A DNA stretch of 18,510 bases from Pseudomonadota bacterium (GCA_023388075.1 JAEWGX010000068.1:1-18510); one strand, 5' to 3'. Positions 1 to 7,593 are shown, counted from the stretch's first letter. Made by a program: numbers and translations. The notes: generated from the sequence alone by a model not told the origin.

Positions 1-48
1 GCGCTCGCCGCGTTCAGTGCGCTCGCCGCGTTCAGTGCGCTCGCCGCG
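1..48. repeat. 18-bp tandem repeat inside rne (2.7 copies)
   Basis: The unit GCGCTCGCCGCGTTCAGT occurs at 1-18 and 19-36, and its first 12 bases again at 37-48, all identical. On the rne strand it encodes the hexapeptide TERGER in frame. The repeat probably extends beyond the window. Such Arg/Glu/Gly repeats are typical of the disordered, RNA-binding C-terminal half of RNase E. Confidence 0.9.
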
Positions 49-1977
49 GCGCGATTCGCCGCGGTCGCGCCGCCGGTCGCCACGGCCATCGCCGCGGGCA
101 TCGCGCCCCCGACCGGAACCGTTGCGGGCCGACGGTGCCCCGGCCTCGCCGGAGCCGTTGGCTTGCCCACGGCCGATCCGGGCCGTGCCTTCGGTGGTGC
201 CGGAGGCGGCCGCGCCGGGCTGCAAAGTCGATTCGTTGGCCGCGCGGCGGCGGAACAGATTGAGGATCATGCCGACGATGCCGTGGGGCGACGCCGCAGG
301 CCCCGCGGCGGCAACCGGTGCCGGTGCGGGCACAGGCAAGGCCGCCGGCGGCTTCTGCACCGGCGCGGGCGCGGACTGCTCCCGGACGCCCTTGACCATC
401 GCCTCCTGCTTGACCGCCGGCGCGGCGAACTTGCTCTGCAGGTACTCGTCCTCTTCCTTCGGCCCGTCCGCGATGGTGTAGCTCATGCGGTAGGTGGCCA
501 GCCGGTCGTCGTCGTGCTTGAGCCGCTCGAGCTTGTAGTGCGGCGTCTCGATGAACTTGTTCGGGATCAGGACGATCTCGACCTTGAGTCGCGCCTCCAG
601 CTTCGCGATCTCCGCGCGCTTCTCGTTGAGCAGGTAGGTGGCGACTTCGACCGGCACCTGCGCATGCACCGCTGCGCTGTTCTCCTTCATCGCTTCTTCC
701 TGGATCACGCGCAGCACGTGCAGGGCGGAGGACTCGACGTCGCGGATCACACCGGTACCGTTGCAGCGCGGGCAGGTGATGTGCGTGCCCTCGTTCAGCG
801 CGGGTCGCAGCCGCTGGCGCGACAGCTCCATCAGGCCGAAGCGCGAGATCTTTCCGGTCTGGACCCGCGCGCGATCGACCTGGAGCGCGTCCTTCAGGCA
901 CTGCTCGACCTCGCGCTGGTTGCGCGAGCTCTCCATGTCGATGAAGTCGATGACGATGAGGCCGCCGAGGTCACGCAGGCGCATCTGGCGGGCCGCCTCC
1001 TCGGCGGCTTCCATGTTGGTGCGGAAGGCGGTCTCCTCGATGTCGGAGCCGCGCGTGGCGCGCGCCGAGTTGACGTCGATCGCGACCAGCGCCTCGGTGT
1101 GGTCGATCACCACCGCGCCTCCCGAGGGCAGGGGAACGATCCGCGAGTAGGCGGTCTCGATCTGGTGCTCGATCTGGAAGCGGGAGAAGAGCGGCGTGTT
1201 GTCGCGATAGCGCTTGACGCGGTTGACGCTGTCGGGCATCACGTGGCCCATGAACTGGCGGGCCTGCTCGTAGATGTCGTCGGTGTCGACGAGGATCTCG
1301 CCGATGTCGGACGTGAAGTAGTCCCGGATGGCCCGGATCACCAGGCTCGACTCCTGGTAGATCAGGAAGGCGCCGGGCGCGGACTTGGCCGCGCTGTCGA
1401 TGGCGGTCCAGAGCTGCAGGAGATAGTTGAGGTCCCACTGCAGCTCCTCGACGGAGCGGCCGATTCCCGCGGTGCGGGCGATCATGCTCATGCCCGCCGG
1501 GACCTCCAGCTTGTCCATGGTCTCGCGCAGCTCCTGCCGGTCTTCGCCCTCGACCCGGCGCGAGACGCCACCGCCCCGGGGGTTGTTGGGCATGAGCACC
1601 AGGTAGCGGCCCGCGAGCGAGATGAACGTGGTGAGGGCGGCGCCCTTGTTGCCGCGCTCCTCCTTCTCCACCTGGACGATGAGCTCCTGTCCCTCCGAGA
1701 TCGCGTCCTGGATGCGGGCGCGGCCCCCGTCGCCGTCGGACTTGAAGTACGAGCGGGCGATTTCCTTGAAGGGAAGGAAGCCGTGGCGCTCTTCGCCGTA
1801 GTTGACGAAGCAGGCCTCCAGGCTCGGCTCGACGCGGGTGACCACGCCCTTGTAGATATTGCTCTTGCGGCTTTCCCTGCCAGCCGACTCGATGTCAATG
1901 TCGATCAGCTTCTGGCCATCGACGATCGCAACCCTTAGCTCTTCTGAATGGGTCGCGTTGAACAGCATGCGTTTCAT
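1..1977 (-). CDS. rne: Ribonuclease E, N-terminal 659 residues (3' end of gene outside window)
   Basis: Endoribonuclease that processes rRNA and tRNA precursors and starts mRNA decay, and normally scaffolds the degradosome at the inner membrane. The protein begins MKRMLFNATHSEELRVAIVD, the canonical RNase E start, with GGAG six bases upstream of the ATG at 1977. An S1 RNA-binding domain lies at about residues 38-120. The DNase I-like catalytic site is seen as D301 (AIDVNS) and D344 (VIDFIDM), matching D303 and D346 of E. coli. The zinc link is C402-P-R-C405. After about residue 510 the sequence is Ala/Pro/Arg-rich scaffold. HGIVGMILNLFRRR at 565-578 looks amphipathic and sits where E. coli has its membrane-targeting helix; that role is inferred. 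The last visible residues are RGER/TERGER repeats. No stop codon is reached, so the gene continues past position 1. It diverges from rluC, as in E. coli. Confidence 0.97.
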   Translation of the reverse strand, partial: MKRMLFNATHSEELRVAIVDGQKLIDIDIESAGRESRKSNIYKGVVTRVEPSLEACFVNYGEERHGFLPFKEIARSYFKSDGDGGRARIQDAISEGQELIVQVEKEERGNKGAALTTFISLAGRYLVLMPNNPRGGGVSRRVEGEDRQELRETMDKLEVPAGMSMIARTAGIGRSVEELQWDLNYLLQLWTAIDSAAKSAPGAFLIYQESSLVIRAIRDYFTSDIGEILVDTDDIYEQARQFMGHVMPDSVNRVKRYRDNTPLFSRFQIEHQIETAYSRIVPLPSGGAVVIDHTEALVAIDVNSARATRGSDIEETAFRTNMEAAEEAARQMRLRDLGGLIVIDFIDMESSRNQREVEQCLKDALQVDRARVQTGKISRFGLMELSRQRLRPALNEGTHITCPRCNGTGVIRDVESSALHVLRVIQEEAMKENSAAVHAQVPVEVATYLLNEKRAEIAKLEARLKVEIVLIPNKFIETPHYKLERLKHDDDRLATYRMSYTIADGPKEEDEYLQSKFAAPAVKQEAMVKGVREQSAPAPVQKPPAALPVPAPAPVAAAGPAASPHGIVGMILNLFRRRAANESTLQPGAAASGTTEGTARIGRGQANGSGEAGAPSARNGSGRGRDARGDGRGDRRRDRGESRRGERTERGERTERGER

Positions 1978-2640
1978 GCTCGACTCCAACGTGCGCACCC
2001 GGGCGTGGCGTGCGCAGCCAGCGAACAAGACGCAACGCGGTCAGTTACCCGACCGTATCAAACGACGAGGGGGCGGCGGCGGAAAAGGAACAGCCAGGCG
2101 GGCTCGGGCGGGCATCTTGGCCGCCGGGGCGCGTCACCGTTCGGGACCGGCGGTCCATCGGGCATGTGCTTGGCATTCAGTTTCAACAGGTCCGGACACC
2201 GATTCCTGCGGCCGGTCTGGCCACTGGCCGGCATCGCTGGCGCTCCGTGCGTTTGTTCGATTTCTTCAGTGCGAATGAATCGACGTTCGATCTTGCCCGC
2301 GCGCCGAACAATTCGACGCCGCGTTACTGTGTTCCAGGTCTTCAGGCAACGGCAGAAGGGCGGGCGAAGCGCCCGGCGTCTGTCATCGCGTCCCTAACCC
2401 CCATCGTCGCGCGCATTGCCGGCTTCGAGCCGGTCAGGGCGCCACGAGGAACGGGGAACGGGGAGCGGGAATCCCGGGCCCGGCCGCGCGAGTGCCGGTA
2501 CAGACGCGTTCTGCGTCCCCGTGCACCTGCTCTTGTCCGGATCCTTCGTCCGGGCCGACCTCCGGGATACATTCCGGAAGGGCATGCGCATGCTGCCAGG
2601 CACCGCCATCCAGGCCGATACCTCGTAAAATTATATCTGG
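1978..2640. other. Divergent rne/rluC intergenic region, probable rne 5' leader
   Basis: About 660 bp without a credible gene. Open frames here in both directions lack family resemblance and ribosome binding sites. Two perfect short inverted repeats are visible: CGGGCG-AAG-CGCCCG at 2361-2375 and CCGGCT-TCG-AGCCGG at 2419-2433. A run of GGAACGG-like heptamers lies at 2448-2468. AT-richer patches lie around 2255-2330 and 2626-2636. The E. coli rne mRNA has a long structured leader that RNase E uses for autoregulation, so a similar leader is plausible here; this is inference. I could not pick a convincing -35/-10 pair for rne. Confidence 0.6.
2626..2637 (+). promoter_or_regulatory. -10-like AT-rich motif directly before rluC
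   Basis: TAAAAT (2626-2631) runs into TATATC (2632-2637) in otherwise very GC-rich DNA, ending three bases before the rluC ATG. No good -35 hexamer is seen at 16-18 bp. If this is the -10 element, transcription would start at or next to the start codon. Confidence 0.35.
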
Positions 2641-3699
2641 ATGAAGCGCTTGCATGCAAAACCTGACGCCGGACGGCAGCCGGGCATCGTCGCCGGCGAT
2701 GCGCCGGGGCGACAGGTCCGCCACCTGGTCGTGGGCGAGCAGGGCGACGGCCAGCGCCTGGACAACTTCCTGGAAGGCCGGCTGGCGGGGGTACCGCGCA
2801 GCTTGATCCATCGCATCATCCGCACCGGCCAGGTGCGGGTGAACGGGCAGCGCCGCCGACCCGAGCACAAGATCGCGCTGGGCGACGACGTGCGGGTACC
2901 GCCGGTAACGCTCGCCGGCGACCGCGATCCCGCGCGCCCTCCCACCCGTGCCGCCCGTCCGCTCGCGCGCGGACGGGTGCCCGTGCTGCACGAGGACGCG
3001 GCCCTGCTCGCGTTGGACAAGCCCGCCGGCCTCGCGGTCCACGGCGGCAGCGGCATCCAGGCGGGCCTCATCGAGCAGTTGCGCGCCGCGCGCCCGCAGA
3101 CGTCGTTCCTGGAGCTGGTCCACCGCCTGGACCGCGACACCTCCGGGATCCTGCTGGTCGCCAAGCAGCGCAAGGCACTGGTCGCGCTGCACCGCGCGCT
3201 GGCCGACGGTCGGGTGCAGAAGCGCTACCTCGCCATCGTCGCGGGCCACTGGGGGCGGGCGGAGGCCATGCTGCAGTTTCCGCTGCATCGCTACCTGCTC
3301 GCCGATGGCGAGCGCCGCGTCCGCGTCCAGGCCGAAGGCCAGGCGGCGAGCACCCGCGTGCGCCTCGTCCGCCACGTCGCGAGCGCCGGCATACCGGGGC
3401 TTCCGCCGGCACTGAGCCTGCTCGATTGCGAGCTGCTGACCGGCCGCACGCATCAGATCCGGGTGCACCTCGCGCATGCCGGCTTCCCCATCCTCGGTGA
3501 CGTGAAGTACGGAGACTTCGCCCTGAACAAGGTGCTGCAGCGGTTGGGGCACAAGCGCATGTTCCTGCACGCGTCCCGGATCGGGTTCGAGCATCCCGTC
3601 GCCGGTGGCATGTTGCGACTGGAAAGCCCGCTTCCCACCGACTTCGAGCGACTGGAACGCGAGGTGGCTGCCGCGGCGATCGATTCGGTGCTCGGATGA
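2641..3699 (+). CDS. rluC: 23S rRNA pseudouridine synthase, RluC type
   Basis: Isomerises specific uridines of 23S rRNA to pseudouridine; in E. coli RluC modifies U955, U2504 and U2580. An N-terminal S4 RNA-binding domain covers about residues 38-95, beginning QRLDNFLEG. The RluA-family catalytic domain follows, with the signature LVHRLDRDTSGILLVAK and catalytic D164. Later motifs GRTHQIRVHLAHAGFPILGD (from about residue 268) are typical of the family. The length of 352 residues is slightly above E. coli RluC (319), mainly from an N-terminal tail. The start at 2641 has no Shine-Dalgarno sequence; the next in-frame candidate, GTG at 2731, has none either and would leave little before the S4 domain. 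The last codons overlap the next gene by ATGA, which implies co-transcription. Divergence from rne supports RluC over RluD. Confidence 0.93.
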   Translation: MKRLHAKPDAGRQPGIVAGDAPGRQVRHLVVGEQGDGQRLDNFLEGRLAGVPRSLIHRIIRTGQVRVNGQRRRPEHKIALGDDVRVPPVTLAGDRDPARPPTRAARPLARGRVPVLHEDAALLALDKPAGLAVHGGSGIQAGLIEQLRAARPQTSFLELVHRLDRDTSGILLVAKQRKALVALHRALADGRVQKRYLAIVAGHWGRAEAMLQFPLHRYLLADGERRVRVQAEGQAASTRVRLVRHVASAGIPGLPPALSLLDCELLTGRTHQIRVHLAHAGFPILGDVKYGDFALNKVLQRLGHKRMFLHASRIGFEHPVAGGMLRLESPLPTDFERLEREVAAAAIDSVLG

Positions 3700-4382
3700 A
3701 GGACCGTCCTGGCGATGGGTCCGGGGTGGCGGGCCGCGACGTCGTCGTCTTCGACTGGGACGGCACCCTGGTGGACTCGATCCATGCCATCACCCAGGCC
3801 ATCCGGGGAGCCGCCGGCGACCTCGGGCTCGAGGTGCCGTCCGAGGAGCGCGCCCGGCATGTCATCGGGCTGGGGCTGCAGGACGCCTTGCGCTACGCCG
3901 TGCCGGACCTGCCGCCGGCGAGGGTCTCGGAGTTCGCGGGCCGCTATCGCCATCACTTCCTCCTGGCCAAGCCGGCCGACCATCCCTTCGACGGCGTGGC
4001 GGAGCTGCTCGAGTCGTTGCGCTCGCGCTCGCTCCGGTTGGCGGTAGCCACCGGCAAGTCGCGCGCCGGATTGGACCGGGCGCTCGCCCAGACCGGACTC
4101 GGAAGGCACTTCGTGGCCAGCCGCTGCGCCGACGAGGGCCCGCCCAAGCCTAACCCGTGGATGCTCGCGAGCATCGCGGAAGAGCTCGGCGTCGGAGCCG
4201 AGCGCATGGTGATGGTGGGCGACACCAGTCACGACATCGGCATGGCGCATGCGTTCGGGGCGGCCTCGATCGGGGTGATCTACGGAGCGCACACGGCAGA
4301 AGCCGTCACGCGGGCGAGGCCCCACGCGATCGCCGCAAGCATCGCGGAGCTGGCGGCGCTGCTCGGTGCCGACGGTGGGTGA
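3696..4382 (+). CDS. HAD-superfamily phosphatase, phosphoglycolate phosphatase-like
   Basis: A subclass IA HAD hydrolase of 228 residues. Motif I is VVFDWDGTLVDS with nucleophile D20 and acid/base D22. Motif II is T119 in VATGKS, motif III K151 in PKPNP, and motif IV GDTSHD with D176 and D180 for magnesium. The helical cap lies between about residues 30 and 95. It belongs to the Gph-like group, which often sits beside rluC in Betaproteobacteria. The substrate cannot be read from sequence; phosphoglycolate or another small phosphomonoester is possible. The start codon overlaps the rluC stop, so translational coupling is likely and explains the lack of a clear ribosome binding site. The active site looks complete. 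Confidence 0.88.
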   Translation: MKDRPGDGSGVAGRDVVVFDWDGTLVDSIHAITQAIRGAAGDLGLEVPSEERARHVIGLGLQDALRYAVPDLPPARVSEFAGRYRHHFLLAKPADHPFDGVAELLESLRSRSLRLAVATGKSRAGLDRALAQTGLGRHFVASRCADEGPPKPNPWMLASIAEELGVGAERMVMVGDTSHDIGMAHAFGAASIGVIYGAHTAEAVTRARPHAIAASIAELAALLGADGG

Positions 4383-4575
4383 CGCGGCGCGCCGTCCCGG
4401 CGGTTCCAGGGCCTGCCTGCGCCGCTGCCGCCTGCTATTCTCTCGGCCGGAACCGTGGGCGGGTCGATCGGAGCGGCTATCGGCAGGACGCGGTCGGGCG
4501 AATGCCGCCGGCCTGCCGCTTCCGCGCGTCGGCGTCATCCGTCGGTGACCTGGCCCGGACCAATGGACAACTGAG

Positions 4576-5592
4576 ATGAACGAGAACCCGCCACCTCCCC
4601 CGATGGCCTACCCGGACGCGCCACGCCGGGCGCCGGCCGCGGCGGCCGCGAGCGATGCCGTGTGGCAGCGGCGGCTGATCGAGGACCTGGCGCGCGAGGC
4701 GCTGGTGGAGCGGCGGCGCGCGCGCCGCTGGACCATCTTCTTTCGCCTCCTCGGCATCGGGGTGGTGCTCCTGCTGCTCGCCATCGGCGTGGGCTGGTTC
4801 CAACCAGGCGAGAGCAGCAGCAGCGGCCGCCACACGGCGCTGATCGAGATCGACGGGGTCATCGCCTACGGCGGCGAGGTCGATGCCGACATGGTCAACG
4901 CCGCGCTGCGCAATGCGTTCGAGGACCGGCAGACGGCCGCGGTCGTGATGCGGATCAACAGCCCCGGTGGCAGCCCGGTGCAGGCGGGACGGATCAACGA
5001 CGAGGTCCGCCGGCTGCGCAAGCTCTATCCGGCGATTCCGCTCTACGCGGTCGTGGAGGAGATCTGCGCCTCGGGGGGCTATTACCTCGCGGCGGCGGCC
5101 GATCGCATCTTCGTCGACAAGGCGAGCCTGGTCGGATCGATCGGCGTGGTCATCGAAGGGTTCGGACTGACCGGCTTGATGGACAAGGCCGGCGTCGAGC
5201 GGCGGCTGCTCACCGCCGGTCGCAACAAGGGCTTTCTCGATCCGTTCCTGCCGGTCGCGCCCGAGCAGCGGGCGCATGCGCAGGCCATGCTGAACGAAGT
5301 GCACCAGCAGTTCATCCGGGTGGTGCGCGACGGCCGCGGGGCCCGGCTCAAGGAATCGCCGGAGCTCTTCAGCGGCCTCTTCTGGACCGGCGAGCGCAGC
5401 ATCGAGCTCGGCCTCGCCGACGAGCTCGGCTCGCTCGCCTCGGTCGCACGGGACGTGGTGAAGGCCGAGGACATCGTCGACTTCACCCGGCGCGGCACCC
5501 TGGTGGAGCGGCTGGCCAAGCGGATGGGGGCATCGGTCGGTGCCGTGCTGGCGCGCGAGGCGCAGGTCGGCGCGGAGCCGCGGTTGCGCTGA
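4576..5592 (+). CDS. sppA: Membrane-anchored S49 serine peptidase (signal peptide peptidase SppA-like)
   Basis: Degrades cleaved signal peptides and other membrane-associated peptides. The 338-residue protein is the short, single-domain form, unlike the duplicated E. coli SppA (618 residues). A proline-rich cytoplasmic tail and an Arg-rich stretch precede one hydrophobic segment at about residues 54-76 (FFRLLGIGVVLLLLAIGVGW), giving an N-in, periplasm-facing topology. The nucleophile is S166 in ICASGGYYLA. The general base is K218 in GRNKGFLDPF; the 52-residue spacing equals the Ser-Lys dyad spacing I recall for B. subtilis SppA (S147/K199). MRINSPGGSP supplies the oxyanion-region glycines. 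The start is supported by GGA about eight bases upstream. It lies 193 bp after the phosphatase gene and converges on the next gene, with 17 bp between the stops. Confidence 0.92.
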   Translation: MNENPPPPPMAYPDAPRRAPAAAAASDAVWQRRLIEDLAREALVERRRARRWTIFFRLLGIGVVLLLLAIGVGWFQPGESSSSGRHTALIEIDGVIAYGGEVDADMVNAALRNAFEDRQTAAVVMRINSPGGSPVQAGRINDEVRRLRKLYPAIPLYAVVEEICASGGYYLAAAADRIFVDKASLVGSIGVVIEGFGLTGLMDKAGVERRLLTAGRNKGFLDPFLPVAPEQRAHAQAMLNEVHQQFIRVVRDGRGARLKESPELFSGLFWTGERSIELGLADELGSLASVARDVVKAEDIVDFTRRGTLVERLAKRMGASVGAVLAREAQVGAEPRLR

Positions 5593-5609
5593 CCGGATCA
5601 GCGAGTTCC

Positions 5610-6377
5610 TCAGCCAAGGAAAAGAAACACCGCCGGCAGTTTGCGCGGCAGCTCGGGCGGCCGGGTGCGCCAGGTCCGAATCGAACGGGTCGCGATGGAC
5701 TGCGCCGGGCCCGCCAGGTCGACCGCAACGCACAGGCGGGCGGCCGCAGGCAGCGCTTCGAGCAGCGCCTCGGCCATCGCCTGGTTGCGGTAGGGCGTCT
5801 CGATCAGCAGGACGGTCTCCCGTTCGGCAGCCGAGCGCTGGGCCAGTCGCTCGATCGCCTGTCTCCGCTCCGGTCGCTCCACCGGCAGGTAGCCCTGGAA
5901 AGTGAAACGCTGGCCGTTGAGCCCGCTGGCCATCAGGGCGAGCAGGAGCGAGGAGGGGCCGATGAGCGGATGGACCTCGATGCCGGCATCGTGCGCAGCC
6001 TGCACCAGCGCCGCACCCGGGTCGGCCACCCCCGGGCAGCCCGCGTCGGACATCACCCCCACTGATTCGCCGGCGGCGAGCGGCGCCAACCAGTCGCGCC
6101 AGTCGAGCCTCGTGCCGCCTGCGGCAGCGACCGACGGCAACGCTCGCAGCTCGATCGTTTGCAGCGGCGCGGCCACCGGCAGCGCCTTCAGCCACGCCCG
6201 CGCCACTTTCGGAGTTTCGACGTAGAACCGGGTGAGGCGGGCGACCTGCTCGCGGTCGGGCTCGCACAGCCAGGGGCGGGTCGGCGGCGCCTGCTCCAGC
6301 GGCGCCGGGACGAGGATCAGGCGCCCTGGGCCGCCGCGGCGAGAGCCCGTCGACCCGGGCGGCTCGGGGGACGTCAA
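5610..6377 (-). CDS. SAM-dependent methyltransferase, RsmI-like (tetrapyrrole methylase fold) paralogue
   Basis: A protein of 255 residues with the tetrapyrrole-methylase/RsmI fold. Motifs in order: LILVPAPL (residues 20-27), SDAGCPGVADPG (110-121), GPSS (140-143), GLNGQRFTFQGYLP (152-165) and IETPYRNQ (192-199). RsmI proper starts with a VATPIGNLGD-type motif and has a GPCA-type loop. This protein lacks both and resembles the betaproteobacterial group annotated only as SAM-dependent methyltransferase. RsmI 2'-O-methylates C1402 of 16S rRNA; the substrate here is unknown. The best start is TTG at 6377, overlapping the maf stop as TTGA, since no ATG or GTG lies between it and the first conserved motif. 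No ribosome binding site is seen, so translation is probably coupled to maf. Confidence 0.87.
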   Translation of the reverse strand: MTSPEPPGSTGSRRGGPGRLILVPAPLEQAPPTRPWLCEPDREQVARLTRFYVETPKVARAWLKALPVAAPLQTIELRALPSVAAAGGTRLDWRDWLAPLAAGESVGVMSDAGCPGVADPGAALVQAAHDAGIEVHPLIGPSSLLLALMASGLNGQRFTFQGYLPVERPERRQAIERLAQRSAAERETVLLIETPYRNQAMAEALLEALPAAARLCVAVDLAGPAQSIATRSIRTWRTRPPELPRKLPAVFLFLG

Positions 6378-6949
6378 GGCACCGACAGGCCGAGCCCGCG
6401 CAGGGTCCCGGCCAGCTGGATGAGCGGCAGGCCGACCAGCGCGGTCGGGTCCTCGGTGTGGATCGCCTCGAGCAGACTGATGCCGAGTCCCTCGCAGCGC
6501 GCCGCGCCGGCGCAGTCGAGCGGCTGCTCGAGCTCGAGGTAGCGGTCGATCTCGGCCGCGTCCAGCTCGCGGAAACGGACGGTCACCGGCACGATCGCCT
6601 CGACGAGCGGCCGGCCCGGCGCCACGACGGCATAGGCGGTGTGGAACTGCATCGCGCGTCCGGAGGCGGCACGGAGCTGTTCGCGGGCCCGGGCCAGAGT
6701 GCCGGGCTTGCCGATCGGAGTCCGGCCATCCAGGCTCGCCACCTGGTCCGAGCCGATGACGATCGCGCGCGGCCGGGAGGAGGCCACGGCCTGCGCCTTC
6801 GCCCGCGCGAGGCGGGCGGCCAGCGCCGCCGGCCGCTCGCCCGCCGCGGCGGTTTCGTCGACATCCGGCGCCACCACCTCGAACTGGAGCCGAAGGCGCG
6901 CGAGCAGCTCGCGCCGATAGGGCGAACCGGATGCAAGGACGAGGGTCAT
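6374..6949 (-). CDS. yceF: Maf-family nucleotide pyrophosphatase, YceF type
   Basis: Hydrolyses non-canonical or modified nucleoside triphosphates to monophosphates; E. coli YceF prefers m7GTP. The 191-residue protein has the Maf start LASGSPYRRELL (P-loop-like, R12 and R13), VDET at 30-33, and the signature IGSDQV with catalytic D68. GKPGT, CAGAARCEGLGISLLE and the ending TALVGLPLIQL match YceF better than the dTTP/UTP-specific YhdE branch. Position also supports YceF: in E. coli yceF likewise lies on the opposite strand just upstream of yceD-rpmF-plsX. It diverges from yceD; about 53 bp separate the two starts. It is probably co-transcribed with the downstream methyltransferase, whose TTG start overlaps this stop codon. 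Confidence 0.93.
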   Translation of the reverse strand: MTLVLASGSPYRRELLARLRLQFEVVAPDVDETAAAGERPAALAARLARAKAQAVASSRPRAIVIGSDQVASLDGRTPIGKPGTLARAREQLRAASGRAMQFHTAYAVVAPGRPLVEAIVPVTVRFRELDAAEIDRYLELEQPLDCAGAARCEGLGISLLEAIHTEDPTALVGLPLIQLAGTLRGLGLSVP

Positions 6950-6959
6950 CTGGCCGGCG

Positions 6960-6974
6960 TTGGCATAATGCCAA
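6960..6974. promoter_or_regulatory. Palindromic extended -10 between maf and yceD (possible bidirectional promoter or operator)
   Basis: TTGGCATAATGCCAA is a perfect inverted repeat of 7-bp arms around a central A. On the plus strand it gives TGG-CATAAT, an extended -10 element, predicting a yceD start near 6976. On the minus strand it gives CATTAT, a weaker -10, predicting a maf start close to its ATG. No -35 hexamer is convincing on either side. Confidence 0.55.
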
Positions 6975-7002
6975 AGGGATGGGAACGGCCTTGGAGGATA
7001 GC

Positions 7003-7494
7003 GTGAATCAGGCGCGACATGGCGGCGTGCCGGTCGGGGCAGCCGGGCGGGACGGCCTCGCGCCGAAGGTGGATCCGGTCGCGTTCGCGCGGCGACGCCA
7101 GAAGGTGGAAGGGCACACGCCGCTTGCGCTGATGACCCGCCTCGTCAGTGCCGGAGTCGCGGCCGATGGAGCGCTGGCCTGGCATGTCGAGGGTTCGGTG
7201 GGTCCGGACGAGCTCGGGCGGCAGCGTGATTTCCTGCTCGCCCGCACCCGCTTCGCCCCGGTGATGACGTGCGCCCGCTGCCTCGCGCCGGTCCGGGTGG
7301 TCGAGATCGTCAGCGAGACCCGCTTCCGGCTGGCCGCGAGCGAATCCCAGGCGGAGCGGGAAGACCGTGAATCCGACGCGGTCGAGGTGATCGCGGCGAC
7401 GCCGGAGCTGGACCTGGCGGACATGGTGGAGGACGAGGCGATCCTCGCCCTGCCGATGTCGCCGGTGCATGAAACCTGTCCTCCCGATGTATAA
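7003..7494 (+). CDS. yceD: YceD family protein (DUF177), 23S rRNA accumulation factor
   Basis: A small acidic protein of the DUF177/YceD family, required for normal 23S rRNA accumulation in E. coli and in plant chloroplasts; its mechanism is not established. The family core TCARCLAPV has C90 and C93, and a conserved acidic C-terminal stretch ends LALPMSPVHETCP with C159. I place the start at GTG 7003 (163 residues), because GGAGG lies six bases upstream and the likely transcription start is near 6976. An in-frame ATG at 6979 would sit almost at the transcript 5' end without a Shine-Dalgarno sequence, and still earlier starts overlap maf. It heads the rpmF-plsX-fab cluster, as in E. coli. Its stop codon lies inside a perfect TATAAT. 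Confidence 0.9.
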   Translation: MNQARHGGVPVGAAGRDGLAPKVDPVAFARRRQKVEGHTPLALMTRLVSAGVAADGALAWHVEGSVGPDELGRQRDFLLARTRFAPVMTCARCLAPVRVVEIVSETRFRLAASESQAEREDRESDAVEVIAATPELDLADMVEDEAILALPMSPVHETCPPDV

Positions 7495-7495
7495 T
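7490..7495 (+). promoter_or_regulatory. Consensus -10 TATAAT overlapping the yceD stop codon
   Basis: TATAAT at 7490-7495 is a perfect -10 hexamer in GC-rich DNA; its TAA is the yceD stop. No recognisable -35 hexamer sits 16-18 bp upstream. Transcription would begin near 7502, giving rpmF a leader of about 134 nt. Confidence 0.45.
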
Positions 7496-7533
7496 GCCTG
7501 ATTCGCCTCGGCGAGGTGCCTGGGGTACTACGG

Positions 7534-7593
7534 TATCCAGGACGTTATCCAGGGCATCGAGGCACCAGGCAGGGCACCGGCGCAATGCGCCGG
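7534..7593 (+). other. Structured leader before rpmF: direct repeat and hairpin
   Basis: TATCCAGG occurs twice, at 7534-7541 and 7546-7553, spaced 12 bp start to start. A perfect hairpin CCGGCGC-AAT-GCGCCGG follows at 7577-7593. GGTGCC at 7515-7520 can also pair with GGCACC at 7561-7566. These lie between yceD and rpmF and would be transcribed as leader RNA. The function is unknown. Confidence 0.5.

Noticed and set aside
163..1938. Long plus-strand open frame (591 codons) opposite rne
   Set aside because: The minus strand encodes RNase E with all catalytic residues; the plus frame has shadow-type composition and no motif.
2434..3594. Minus-strand open frame (386 codons) antisense to rluC
   Set aside because: Shadow of rluC; composition and lack of ribosome binding site argue against a gene.
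4436..4441. TATTCT as a possible -10 for sppA
   Set aside because: No -35 partner at 16-18 bp and only a moderate match; too weak to list as a promoter.
5593..5609. Bidirectional terminator between convergent sppA and the methyltransferase
   Set aside because: The 17-bp gap has no stem or T-run.
4477..6267. Minus-strand open frame of 596 codons across sppA and the methyltransferase
   Set aside because: It runs antisense to sppA and out of frame with the methyltransferase; no domain is recognisable.
5610..6974. Single 454-codon frame that seems to fuse an upstream domain to the methyltransferase
   Set aside because: Its first 200 codons are the out-of-frame shadow of maf; the methyltransferase motifs begin only after the maf stop, so there is no real fusion.
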